This document shows positions 48,622 through 61,300 of a DNA stretch of 64,000 bases, piece after piece. The DNA comes from Bostrychus sinensis. Taxonomy: Eukaryota > Chordata > Actinopteri > Gobiiformes > Eleotridae. The DNA lies in assembly GCA_020698575.1 (NCBI GenBank), contig CM036240.1:25011211-25075210 (forward strand). Reading direction: 5' to 3'. Below the pieces are notes generated by a model. That model had not been told where the DNA came from and made no database searches. It was given only the letters and a program-made list of their open reading frames with translations. The position numbers and the translations under genes were made by a program. Each line of letters begins with the position of its first letter. The stretch's first letter is position 1.

Positions 48622-49309
48622 CGCGTTTAAGTTTGATACCGCTGTCATGTAATTATCAGCTGAACCGCAAGATGGCGCTATCGGATTTGTTATGGTTATC
48701 ATTGTTTACACTGGCCCCAGATACCGCAAGACCACAGCAACATGTGCGGTGTTTCAGAAAAGTATTCATTAGACCAGTAATTTGTTGTTAAATTACGAAC
48801 ACAAAATATTTTACTTAACAAATTACATTGTGTAGCCTTTGCATTTCTTATAATTTAAAATGTCAAAAAGCCTCTCAACAAATTGTTAACCTTTATTAAG
48901 TTATTTCGCTATTATTCGTACGTTCCCTAATTCACGTCACTCGTTTATAAAAAAATAAATAAAGTGGAGAAAACTGTATGTTATTATTATTGTTATTATG
49001 TTGTACCATGAAAATGTTTATGTTTCAATTGTCCGATATAGCCTCGGTGGGTATAAAATAACTAGCCTAGATAGGCCTATATCACACATGCTTAGGGAAT
49101 GGCTCGTAACATTATGCAGGTTCCCGGGTCGCAGGGATTTATCCGGAGGGCCCAGGGTGGGTTGGGGGAGCGGCTATCCCAGCCATTGTGCACGCCCCTT
49201 TTCATCAACTAGCGGGCCAAGAAAGACAGACAGGAGAAAGCAACAGCATCCCAGCCCCAGTCCTTAGAGCTCCTCCATCTGCAGAGCGGAGCTGGACGGG
49301 CCAGCCAGA
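48622..49309. other. ccdc89 / lrp2 divergent promoter region
   Basis: AT-rich near ccdc89, GC-richer from about 49090 to 49309, where the lrp2 transcription start and 5' UTR should lie. No TATA box is obvious near lrp2. Confidence 0.4.
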
Positions 49310-52300
49310 ATGTGGAGAGCACTGTTAGTTAAACTCCTTCTCGTCTTCATTTGCTGTGTTAATTGGTGCCATTCTGAGAGTAAGTGATTTAATTCTTTTG
49401 TTCACACACTGTCAGCTAAATGATTCATTGGGGACATGCAGAGCTGTTGTGCTACTACTCAGTAACTCTGTGCACTTGTTACTTACCAAAACATTGTGGG
49501 ACTAGGTGGTTGCTTCATTAAACTGTTACTTTTGGCTTTAACTTTGCCACTTTTTACCAGTACTAATAATGTGATTTGGCTAAAATCAGTGTTAATTAAT
49601 ATCACCAGATTGTTTTGGCGTAATTTTGCCTTTAATGTGACACGTTTCAGCCACTAGTGTTACTTTAAAGGTTGAGCACAAAGCTTTCCTCAGACAGATT
49701 GGAAGTTCTCTTGAGGAACTTTTGCCTGAGCTTTACTGTTGCTAGGTAACAGAAAAGAGCATGTGACTTGCAGACAATCTGTGAGGACTGAGGGCTACTG
49801 GTACAAATCTCGTTCAGTGTACCAGATTTTACACCGCCAAAACACCAACTCAAGCCTGTCTCCAAGTTCTTGTAGAGCTGTATTTTCTGAGGACCGTTAA
49901 AATAGGAATTCTCAAATATAGCTATGTATGCATGATAGTCTTGTGTTTGTCGCTTATGTTTGTAGCACAGCTAGATCCTATTCTCAAATTGTAATCTGCT
50001 TTCTTTTTGCTCAACCCTTAGTATGTAAGCTCCTTAGTGTGAATCAAGCAACTAATTACTCTGCAGCTGTTGCAGAATGGAGCCATTTCTACCTAAGGAG
50101 CAACCTCAAGTTAAGAAAAAAGGTTGCGGGTGTAAGGGCTATGATAGTTTTGTTTTTTTAATAAATATCATGAATGTATTTCTGTACTGGCTATCGGACC
50201 TTATCCGGGACATTAGAAGAAGAGTTGACATGTCAAAATAACTGTAAACCAATACTGACATGTAGTCCTTTAAAAATTTACTTGACCTGTTTTAAACTTC
50301 TTGCAGCCCTAAACCTGTTACACTTCCCCAACCAGTGAGGTGTGCAAAATGATGACTCGACGACACCTGCATCAGCCTTTGTCAGCAAATACATGTTAAT
50401 TATTAGTTATGATGTGCTCTAATTAACAAATGCCTCACCTTGTCATCTAGTTAATCTAGGAATGATTCTCTCTTATCAAAACCTAAAGCCAAATTAAATG
50501 TGTGACTAAGTAATTAGTCGTGCTTTCATTTTGCCATTTTATTACCGGGGAGCAGGGTACTTTCTCTAATCTCTTAGAAATCCTTTAGTTAGGTCATTGT
50601 GTTTTTGTTTGACCTCCTGTAACATAGTATGAGAAGGCCTAGCTACAGAATGCTTACACTGACATTAATATCTAATATGGTTGATTCATTAACAGCTCAA
50701 TTTTGCTGTTTTGAGGTTTTGTTGGTAAAGGGTTTGTTCTTCTTCTATAATCATTGCCTAATTTGAATAGTGACCTATTTATTGGATCACCAATAACTAA
50801 TTTTGTACATGCATTTTGGACCTATTTGCCTGACATAGTAAAACAGTTGTGCTGTTGAGCTTAAACTTTTCAGGACCCACAATCTCTTGCCAGCACGTGC
50901 ATTCTAAACCTCACACATGCCAACTGCTTTCCGGTGTCGCAGCCTAAGTCCTTGTGCAACAGTAACACTGCTTTAGCGACGGGAAAAGAGTTGGCACAAA
51001 TTGACAGCAAATCCTTTCTTTCCATGCAGCTCACTCTAGTCTAGGTTTCAGACACTGAGGGTGGGGTCTAGGCTCAAGCATACCCTTCATACCTGACTAT
51101 AAGGATAAATTAAGCTGTCCCAACTTTGACAACTGTATAATCTTTTTTTCTTGCAACTGTATTGAAAAACATAATTGCTACTTTATGCGCATCTCTGTTT
51201 CTTTCCAGGGCACTGTCAAAATCTGCATGTTTTTTTCACAGTAGCTGTAAGGAGCCAAAGTCACTTGTTTGGCAATTGATTGCATTCTGCTGCATTGATT
51301 TCCATATGAAATAGGCAGCAGCACTCCTCTCTGACAGCGCAGACAGGTCCGGCGTTTCATGCTGCCAGCGGCCGTTCACAACACTTTGTCCTCACGCATT
51401 CAGTGAGTGCCGAGGAGTGCACCAAAACAACGCTGAATTGGAGACATCTTTTTTTGGCGTCCCATGTGACAAGAAGAGATGTTTCTGTTATAGAGACAGG
51501 TGTTCAAGCTGGGTGGCTATAAGAGTCCAACATTGGTCACACTTTTCTTGTTGAAAGCAAGTCCTACTGTACTCTGGTTTCGCTCTTTACAAGGATGACA
51601 CTTCCAGTTATGAGTTCACATCCCCGCTGGCTGCTCTTTTGTGCCGTTGTGACTTCTCATTGTGGTTTAAAGAGTTGGCACGGCTTCTTTCTAATGAAAA
51701 TTTTTCTACTCACTGCCCTTCTTTGTTGGCTAGTACTTGAGCATCCCTCTCTTCCTAAGGGACAGTGCAATGGCGCGCTCCTGCTGAGGGTTTAAGTTGC
51801 TAATTAGAAAAGGCCATAAAAAAAGAAAGGAGAAACAATAATGACACAAAACATTCAAAGACAAAAATCCATTAACCTAACAACAAGTAACCTTAACCTT
51901 ATTATTACAAGAACTATTGAGCAACATAGTCAGATCACAACTCTACTATGTAGATAAATCGGAGTTTAAAATGAGATGAGTCAAAGTGTTGCAAATAAGG
52001 GCTTCTTGTGTGGAATGTAAGAGGAACCTGTTCACAAGATAGTGCTGTTGAAAGCTTCAGTCTGAGTGTATCTGTCACATTTCCCAGAAGTAATACTGTC
52101 AGGAAACACTGGCTGAGTTTGAGAGCATTCTGCAGGTCGGTTTCACCTTGGCATAAGTTGTTAAACAAATTCAAAACATCTACAGTAGATCTCAGAGTAA
52201 AGCAGAGTTGAGCTGTTTTTTTTTTTTTTTACCTACAATTATGATTTATTCACTCACTGATATAATTTCATTATATTTTTTTCACATTTATTGTACAGTA

Positions 52301-55300
52301 ATACATTTCATACATTGTACATGAATACATTTTATTATTAGCAAACTAAAAAATGGAATGTTCCATCATAAATCTAGACACTAGTCTGGAGCAAAAAATA
52401 ATCATATGTTTCTTTCCTTATTGGTGACCTTTTGTGGAAGTTTCAGAAACATTGAGAGTTATCATGCTAACATGCAAAATTGGGCCTATGTCGCAATGGT
52501 ACAAAATCCTTTTTTTCTGGATACAGAAAAGTGTGTTCCAGATCTAGACCAAAAACTAATAATTTACTTCTTAGTGCATTACTTGCCATTCCTGAAAAAT
52601 TCCAGTAATTTCCTCAAAGTTTGAATTACAAATCCATGCAGAAAAAACATACCGGTAACCTTCTTTATGTTGCCACAGGTAATGAACATCCAAAGCATAT
52701 AAGTACATTGTAACATAAAAAGTACACCTTAACACATGCTTTTGGCAGAAAAAAAACACACAATAAACACATTTCTTGTTTTGAAGTTTTGATTTAAAGA
52801 CTACTAAGCATCCGCCTCTCCCAGCTGTCTTACAAAGATTTGAAATGGTTGCGGTACCACCTAGTACCACTATTTAGTCTAATTACATTTACCATCATTA
52901 ATCAGGTTGTCAGTGAGACAATCAGAATTGCGCATTCCTTTTTGGATGAGTCTGATGGAGTGCCATGCCACTGAACTATGCTTCCTGAATCAATCTCTCC
53001 TGGAAAACGTCAGGGAAGGTAGCGCAGTGGTACCTTATCTCTACAGATGCCACTCAGTGCACACATCAAACGGAGGCTGGAGATGAGCGTGGTGAAGGTT
53101 GTGTAAGTCTGTCTGGGGGGTGGCTGGCACGCTTGTCTCCAAGGCATGTCAGAGCGGTGAGCCCCATGCTTTGTCAGCCTAAGCTTACTGATTCCCATGT
53201 GGTCATTAACAGCTTTTATTAAGATAGATAGTACGCTAATATACACTCTGTTTAACAAGCATGATAGGAGGTCAAAGGTCATTGAGGAAAAAAAGAGATT
53301 GGGCTTTATAGTGGTGAATGATTGTGACGTACATTTTTTCTGTATAGGATGTGAGTTGGGGCAATTCCAGTGTGGGACAGGACGCTGCATCCCGGGGGAC
53401 TGGCACTGTGATGGGACATCAGATTGTGTGGATGACTCTGATGAGCATGACTGTCGTAAGTTACTCATCTTCATCATGTAGCCATTATGAATTTTAGACC
53501 ATTCATTTAGTTAAATTGGAGTCTGTGGGTCTAAAAATATTTATATTACAGCTCCAGTGACTTGTGATAGCAGTCACTTCCAGTGTCTAAGTGATGGAGA
53601 GTGTATCCCTGATGTTTGGGTGTGCGATGATGAGGAGGACTGTGAGGATGGCTCAGATGAAAGGCAACATTGTCGTAAGTGACTTAAAAATGCATAAATA
53701 TTTAAATTCCAAGTCATTTAAAACTATGTTTATGTTTAACCTAGCTGGAAGGACTTGCATCAGTGCCCAGTTCACCTGCAGTAACGGGGCCTGCATCCCA
53801 GCTGAATACCACTGCGATCATCTGGCGGACTGCTCGGATGCGTCTGATGAGAAAAACTGCCGTAAGTCATCTCCGGGGTGGTTTCCCCTTTTCCATCCTG
53901 TGTTCCTGTGGTATTTTAATCAATTTGTTAAGATTAAGAGGAGCGCTGACTGACAGAATGGGCCACAGTATACTTCTTGTTGTCAGAAGTTGATTGCAGA
54001 TTCCTTGGTGGATTAGTCAAGCTGAAGTTCAGCTACTATGCCATTATTATGCCGACATGGTAGACTCACTGCAGACTGGCAATCTTACAATTGTAATAAG
54101 AATGCAGCGGCAACTGCTGTTGTTGTGGTAATGTTGTTAGATTTGGGTTTCTTATCCTCACTACTTTGTCGGCTTTTCACTTAGAGCTGAAAAGATCACA
54201 GTTGTCAAGTTGTTGTTGTTTACAGATGAACTTTTGCCCTAAATATGATATAATCTTACAGATTACACAGAGTGTCCAGAGATGAGGTGTGCCAATGGAG
54301 CCTGTTACAACCGAACTCAGCGATGTGACCAAATACTGGACTGTCGTGACGGCACAGATGAGGCTAATTGCAGTAAGTTCCCTGTTTTGTAATTTGGCAG
54401 TAAATTTATTTTCATTATATTAAATACATTGACCCATGGTGTTTTTCTTATGTGTTGTTTTCAGCACAGCACTGCAGTTCCGGCCTTTTTCATTGTCATA
54501 ATGGAGCATGTGTTCCTCAGCGTTATGTCTGTGATCATGATGACGACTGTGGCGACAGAAGTGATGAGCTTAACTGCAGTATGTCACCTGACTTTCTTCT
54601 AATACTGTAAAGTTCAGCTTTTCTTGATAGATGTTTTCACAATAATAATGTTTTATCTTCCTGTGCTTTTTTTTCCTTCCTCCACAGCATATCCTACTTG
54701 TAGGGGGAACTACTTTACTTGTCCCAGTGGCCGCTGTATCCACCAAGTGTGGCTTTGTGATGGAGAAGATGACTGTGAGGACAACGCAGATGAAAAAGGC
54801 TGTGGTACATATGCTGTAGTTGTGACTAAATATTCAGTCAAATTTTAAAAACCCAATGAATGAAGGATTTTGTTATTTCAAATCTATAGTATCTGTAGGG
54901 TACCAAAAAAGCTTTCTGTTTGAACCTGGTCTATCTCCAGTTTCCATGGATGGATTGGGCTTGCAAGACGCTATGCCTGTGCTCTTTTAAATGTTTTATT
55001 CAAATGCCCCTTTGTGGCACAGGATCGTGCAGCCCCCCAAAGGGCTTTAGAAATCCTCCAGAAGGCTGTGAAGAGTGTGTGTTTTTAGAGGATGGGCTAC
55101 AGAAGCACTCTGAGCCCCCATGTGACCCCCTCAAAACTGCACTCTTCTGCATCCATATAAAGTGACAGCAATTTCCTTGTTTTCTTGAAACGCAATGTCC
55201 TTATGGAAATCAAACTTTTTTTCTCTCTTTACCTTAATCATTCCTCATACTTTTCCCACCATTCTGTCACTAAGAGAGACAATTCAGTCTAAACAATCCC

Positions 55301-58300
55301 CTTGCTTACATGGCACAATCAAATAAGTGCATAAATTAAGATCTACATTTGTCTACAGATAATGTACAAAGAGAGTGTTACCCAGGCGAATGGGCTTGTC
55401 CATCGTCTGGGCTGTGTATACCCATGGATCAACTCTGTGATGGGACTGTACACTGTCCAGAAGGAGAAGATGAAACCAACACGACAGCGGGCCGCAACTG
55501 CAGTTAGTATCAATCCAGCCAGTCAGTCGGTTGTCATATTTTTGACACAAACATTTATTTTTCATTTGCTCCATGTTCTGTACAGGTATTTGGAGATGCA
55601 CATCTTTAAGCTGTGAGCATCACTGTCATGCCTCACCTGATGGGGGTACCTGTTCCTGTCCTTCTGGATACATTGTCAGCAACAACACCCGCTCTTGTAT
55701 AGGTATAGTGGTTATGCATTTGTATCATTGCCAGTAAGCAAGTAGGTGGAATTTGTGTGTATTGAATAATAATAAATAACTATTGTTTTTACTGAGAAGA
55801 CTTTGATGACTGCTCAATGTGGGGAGTGTGTGACCAGTTGTGTGAAGACAGGATAGGCTCCCATCGCTGTAGCTGCCATGAGGGATACATACTGGAGCAG
55901 CATAGACACTGCAGAGCTAATGTCTCAAGTTAGTATTGCTATGTTCAGCTTTTAGTTTGTTTATGATTGCCTAACCTAAGTTGTTTCAGTTAGACTCTTG
56001 AATGTGCATTGCATTAATGTATTCATATTTTTATCTCCAGCTGGAGTACCATCGTTGCTTTTTTCTAATGGAAGGGACCTGCTGTTAGGGGACATCCATG
56101 GAAACAACTATCATACTTTGATTAATTCACAAAATCGAGGAGTTGCAGTGGGAGTGGACTTCCATTACAATCTTCAGAGGATATTTTGGTCGGACACTAT
56201 TCAGAATAAGGTATTTTAGAGCAACCCTGAATTTCATATATTTATCTGTTTAACACTCTCTGTTACGAGTGATTAACCAAATACAATGAGAATCCTTGGA
56301 CAGGAGCGAGTTGTGATAGAATTCCTTCACTTATCCTTAAAAAATCAGCAATGTTGATACTATAATAATGGGAAAAGCACTTGGCTCCTTTGCGGCGGGC
56401 ACTTAATGAAGGGGAAGTAGACAGAGAAAGGAATCCAAATGGCCTAATCTCGAAAACCTGCCTGATATGCTGGTATGATGTTCACATACCAAGGTGTAAT
56501 TTTTGTAACTCTATCTTGTTCAAAGTAATTGTACTGCATTTATTTTCAGTCACTATCTATGCATTCCTGGCCCTTGGCTAAAGTCTTTGTTTAACAAATG
56601 GCACTGTTTCTTAGTCTTGCTTTAACAAATGCAGTCACTGTATTTATCAACATGTGAGCATTTTAAAAGTAGGGTGAGTGCAAACAGGGCATGTGAATAC
56701 TACTAAAAAGGTGACACTACCAGGATATTTTCACATCTTTAGTTTCCTACTTGTTTAGATCTTCTTTCAAATAAAACAGTACTCTTCTCTTCTGAGACGC
56801 TCATTCTGTAAAACAAGCACTTTAGATGGCATTTAGTATACCCTACCTGGATCAAGTTACCAATTCAAAACATTGTAAAAAATATTTAAAAAGCTTTCTT
56901 AATTATTTCAATAAATGTAATACTGTGCTTAACTCTTAAACATCTCTCTGTAATAATTTTCGATTATTTATAAAGCACCTGGGGCCAATATCCTCACAAC
57001 AATGCAATCTTTTGTATGCAGGTGTTTTCGGTGGATATGGACGGTTCCAATGTGCAGGTGGTTTTAAATGTATCAGTTGACTACCCGGAGAACCTGGCGG
57101 TGGATTGGGTGAACAATAAACTGTATGTGGTGGAGGCCAGCGTCAACAGGATTGACATGGTGGACTTTGATGGGAGTAACCGGGTCACGCTCATCACTGA
57201 AAACCTCGGAAACCCTAGAGGGCTTGCAGTGGACCCCACAGTCGGGTAAAGCACATCTTCTAGTCATCCATTCAACCATCCACTCATTCCTAATACTGTA
57301 TCTGTGTCGTGCTTCATTGGTGTGGAATAATGGGTGTGTGTGTGAGATTAGCAGATTGCCCCGGGTGGATTAGTGAGGAGCAATGTAAGTGATGACCCTC
57401 ATTGTAATCCAATAGTATAGTTCAAGGGGGCGGAAAGCCAGGTGGTTACAGATAAATTGTTAAACTTGAATGAATGTCTTTGGTGTGAGCATTAGCCACC
57501 CACCTGGAAACTCATTCAGCTGTAGACCTAATATTTATTGAAGTCATTACACATAAACAATATTTCTTTGGGTGCCTTTGTATTTAAAATGTTTTCCTCC
57601 CTCTTACATTATTCCAGGTATATGTTCTTTTCTGATTGGGAAGCAGTAAATGGACAACCAGGCCTTGAACGTGCTTTTATGGATGGAACCAACCGTTATG
57701 GCATTATTCGGAGTAAACTGGGCTGGCCAGCTGGTATCACACTTGATATTGACTCCAAGCGTATTTACTGGGTTGATAGCCGCTATGACTACATAGAGAC
57801 TGCGACATACGATGGGCTTCATAGGTAAAGAAGCTATACAAATAAATTATCAACACTAAAACGTTAGTTATTCTTTTCACAATTAAATGTAATTCTTTTT
57901 TACATTTTCTTTTCAAGGAAAACTGTGGTCCATGGAGGAGCTGTAATCCCACACCCATTTGGCATTACTCTGTTTGAACACACTGTCTACTTCACAGATT
58001 GGACAAAGATGGCTGTGATGAAAGCTAATAAATTCATTGACAGCAGCCCTCAAGTGGTCTATCGTACGTCTCAGACTCCACATGGAGTAGCTGTCATACA
58101 TCAGCTCAAACAGCCATATGGTAGGCACCAGTGTTCGCAACAAAGCTAACTTAACAACATCAAATGGAGGTCAATGTCTCCCCAAGACAGTGTCAAGAAA
58201 AAGTATGTACCCCCTCAAGTTAGTCCTCTGTAGAACCACCTTCTGAAGGACTTTCAGCTCCAACTTTTCTACAATAAGTGTTTATGAGCTTGGTTCATAA

Positions 58301-61300
58301 AATCACTGGGATTTGTGCTCATTCTTCATCTAAAAACAGCTCAAGATCCTTCAGCTTAGATGCATTGTACAGCACATTTTGAGCCATTTTCTTCAAAAAT
58401 TGTCCTGCGTTATTATTTTCTTTCAGCAATGACCACTCTTCCACACAGCCCAGCTCTGTGGAGTGTATGGTTCAGAGTGGTCCTGGGACAGATACAACAG
58501 TCTTTTCTGTGGAGCTCTGCAGCTCTTTCAGGGTCACCTTTGGTCTTATTGTTGTCTCTCTGATGGTTTGTGAGTTTTAGATGGTCCTCTTTAGGCAGGT
58601 TTGGTGTGGTTCCTTATCTTTTACATGTTGTAATTATAAATTAAATTGTGTTTTATGGCATAAAGACAGTTGAATTGCAGTCAGGCCAACCTTATCTAAC
58701 TATTTCTATGACTTCTGAGGGTGAGTAACACCGGGTCTCAGGGGCCTCTTTAAAAAGGGGGTACATATACTTTTGCACACTCAAGTTTTCTGTTTTTCTG
58801 TCAAATTTCTAATTTGCTTCACAATAATATATTTTTTTTTTTTTGGCATTTTCATAGTTGCTGTCATGTGATGCAAAGTGAAAGACATAAACCTCTCAAT
58901 AATCTATTTAAATTCCAGGTTGTAAGGCAACAATAAAGGAAAAATGCTAAGGGGGTATATACTTTTTCTTGTCACTTTAGTATATCGTGCAGTTCACAAA
59001 GACTCAGTCCTCCCATAAACCTGTGATTATGCTAACTGTCAAGTAAAAGCAAATGGCTTTTTGTACACAGTTCATTTGTGTGTGCTTTTGACATTCTCAG
59101 TGGCCTTGGTTTGATTCCCATGAGTTTGCTCCATGCCTCAAGTTCATTTATGAAATGATGTTGAGCAATCTCTATCTAATAAAGGGAAAAAACATCTTTA
59201 CCTAGAATTTCATTATTCCACCCACAAAGCATAAAATAAATTAAATTATTTTAAATATCATATAAACTTTATTTTTTGCCACCAGTGTCAAACCCGTGCA
59301 GTGTCAACAGAGGAGGATGTGAGCAGATTTGTGTCTTGAGCCACAGGAGCGACAATGGAGGACTAGGATATCGTTGCAAATGTCGTATGGGCTATGATCT
59401 ACATAATGATGGAAAGAGATGTGTCGGTTGGTATAATAAACCATACACTATTCAAGTTATTTCACAAACACGCTGTATGCTTTGTTGCTAATCCGCTTCT
59501 CTGATTTTTTTTTAGGAGTAAGGCAGTTCCTGCTGTTCTCTAGCCAGTTGGCTGTGAGAGGGATTCCCTTCAACATTTCTTCACAGGAAGATATTATCCT
59601 GCCCATCACAGGGTCACCCTCCTACTTTGTTGGGGTAGACTTTAATGCCGAAGATGATGCAATCTTCTTTTCTGACACTACAAAAGATATTATCTACAAA
59701 CAAAATGTAGATGGCACTGGTGAGTAATGTGTCTCTTATGTTTAATTTTGGTTATCAAGATAGGAAGACTTTATTGGAATAAAAAACAGAATGCTACATA
59801 GAAGTGGCTACTGGACTGTAGTAATGTGCCCTGAGATAATTTCTAAGCAATGATCTTTACCACGTGGCCTGGCTAGTCTTATACAGGGAGTTAAGTGAGT
59901 AACTGATGGGGCCGGGAGAAGACTAGGGTATGGATAGTCTAAAAAAAACTATTCTATAAAGAATTTAGATTTGAGTGACAAGATGTAAGTATTAACAATA
60001 AAAAAATATATATGTTTAATAAACCAGTAATGATATTCAACTTCTGACCAATCAACATGTAAAAGTGTGGAAGTATTCATGTAGTAATCCACAATACTTC
60101 AGAAAAAAGGAAATGTCAGTGCTCTGGTCAGCCGTGTTGTTTTTGGAGCAGCTTTGGCTTTTTCTGTCCTGTCCACTTGGGGAAAATGCAATCTGACAGC
60201 CTATTTATTTAAATGTGTTTCTTTTTTATCTCAGCGGTAAATGGTGGTTTGACTGCTTTGATCTGCACAGGCAGGGAGGTACTGGCAGCCAATCGGGTGG
60301 AAGGAGTGGAGGACCTGGCTTATGACTGGATCTCCAAAAACCTTTACTGGACTGACCCTCGATACAGGAGCATATCTGTCCTGAAGCTAGCTGACAAATC
60401 CAGGAGAGCCATCATACGCAACCTCAATAACCCCAGAGCCATTGTGGTGCACCCTATCCTGGGGTAACTTTTCATACATCTACATAACAGACATATACCT
60501 GATTTAGAATGAGCTATTTCTAACAGCCTTAAGGTCGTGAAGCTGGTGTGTCTAGAATGTGAGATTAGTATGAAGAGAAGCATTGTAGTGAACTCTACTA
60601 AGTTGGCTCCCACATAAAGCTTTAAAGTATATGCAATACATACTTACACAGAAAATAAACTATACTGATCTATTGTATTTTATAGTATTTTTATTTATTT
60701 TTTGCTGTGGACATAACTAAATAATTACTGTAATTTTTTACAGGTATATTTTTTGGACTGACTGGTACAGACCAGCAAAGATTATGAGGGCTTGGGCTGA
60801 CGGGTCACATGCTATGTCAGTTGTAAACACTACTCTTGGCTGGCCAAATGGTCTTGCCATTGATTGGAGGTAAGTCAGAACTGCACCAATCACAGAGGCA
60901 TGTAAAAATAACCTTTAGTGGATGCCATTTATTGTTAACCTTAATTTCCTTGCTTACTTTGACTTATAGTGCAATGCGCCTTTATTGGGTGGATGCTTTT
61001 TTTGATAAAATCGAACACAGCAATTTCGATGGACAGAACAGGCTTTCTTTGGATCGTATCACACAGATCTCTCATCCTTTTGGCCTCACTATTTTTGAAG
61101 GTAAAGAATGTTATCAGAGAGTGTACCAACTGTGTGCTTCACGCTTTAATGATGCTCATTTAAGAGGTTACTACAGTTACTGTGAAGTAATGAAAGATCC
61201 AATACTTAACGTTTATGCTCTGTTGCACCTCTCTTATCCAGGCTATGCATATTTCACTGACTGGCGACTGGGTGGCATTGTGCGTGTACGCAAGACTGAC

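Noticed and set aside
54920..55165. Cys-containing ORF in lrp2 intron 7 as an extra LDL-A exon
   Set aside because: No SDE calcium-binding motif, wrong cysteine spacing and no matching splice phase; the seven expected repeats are already accounted for.
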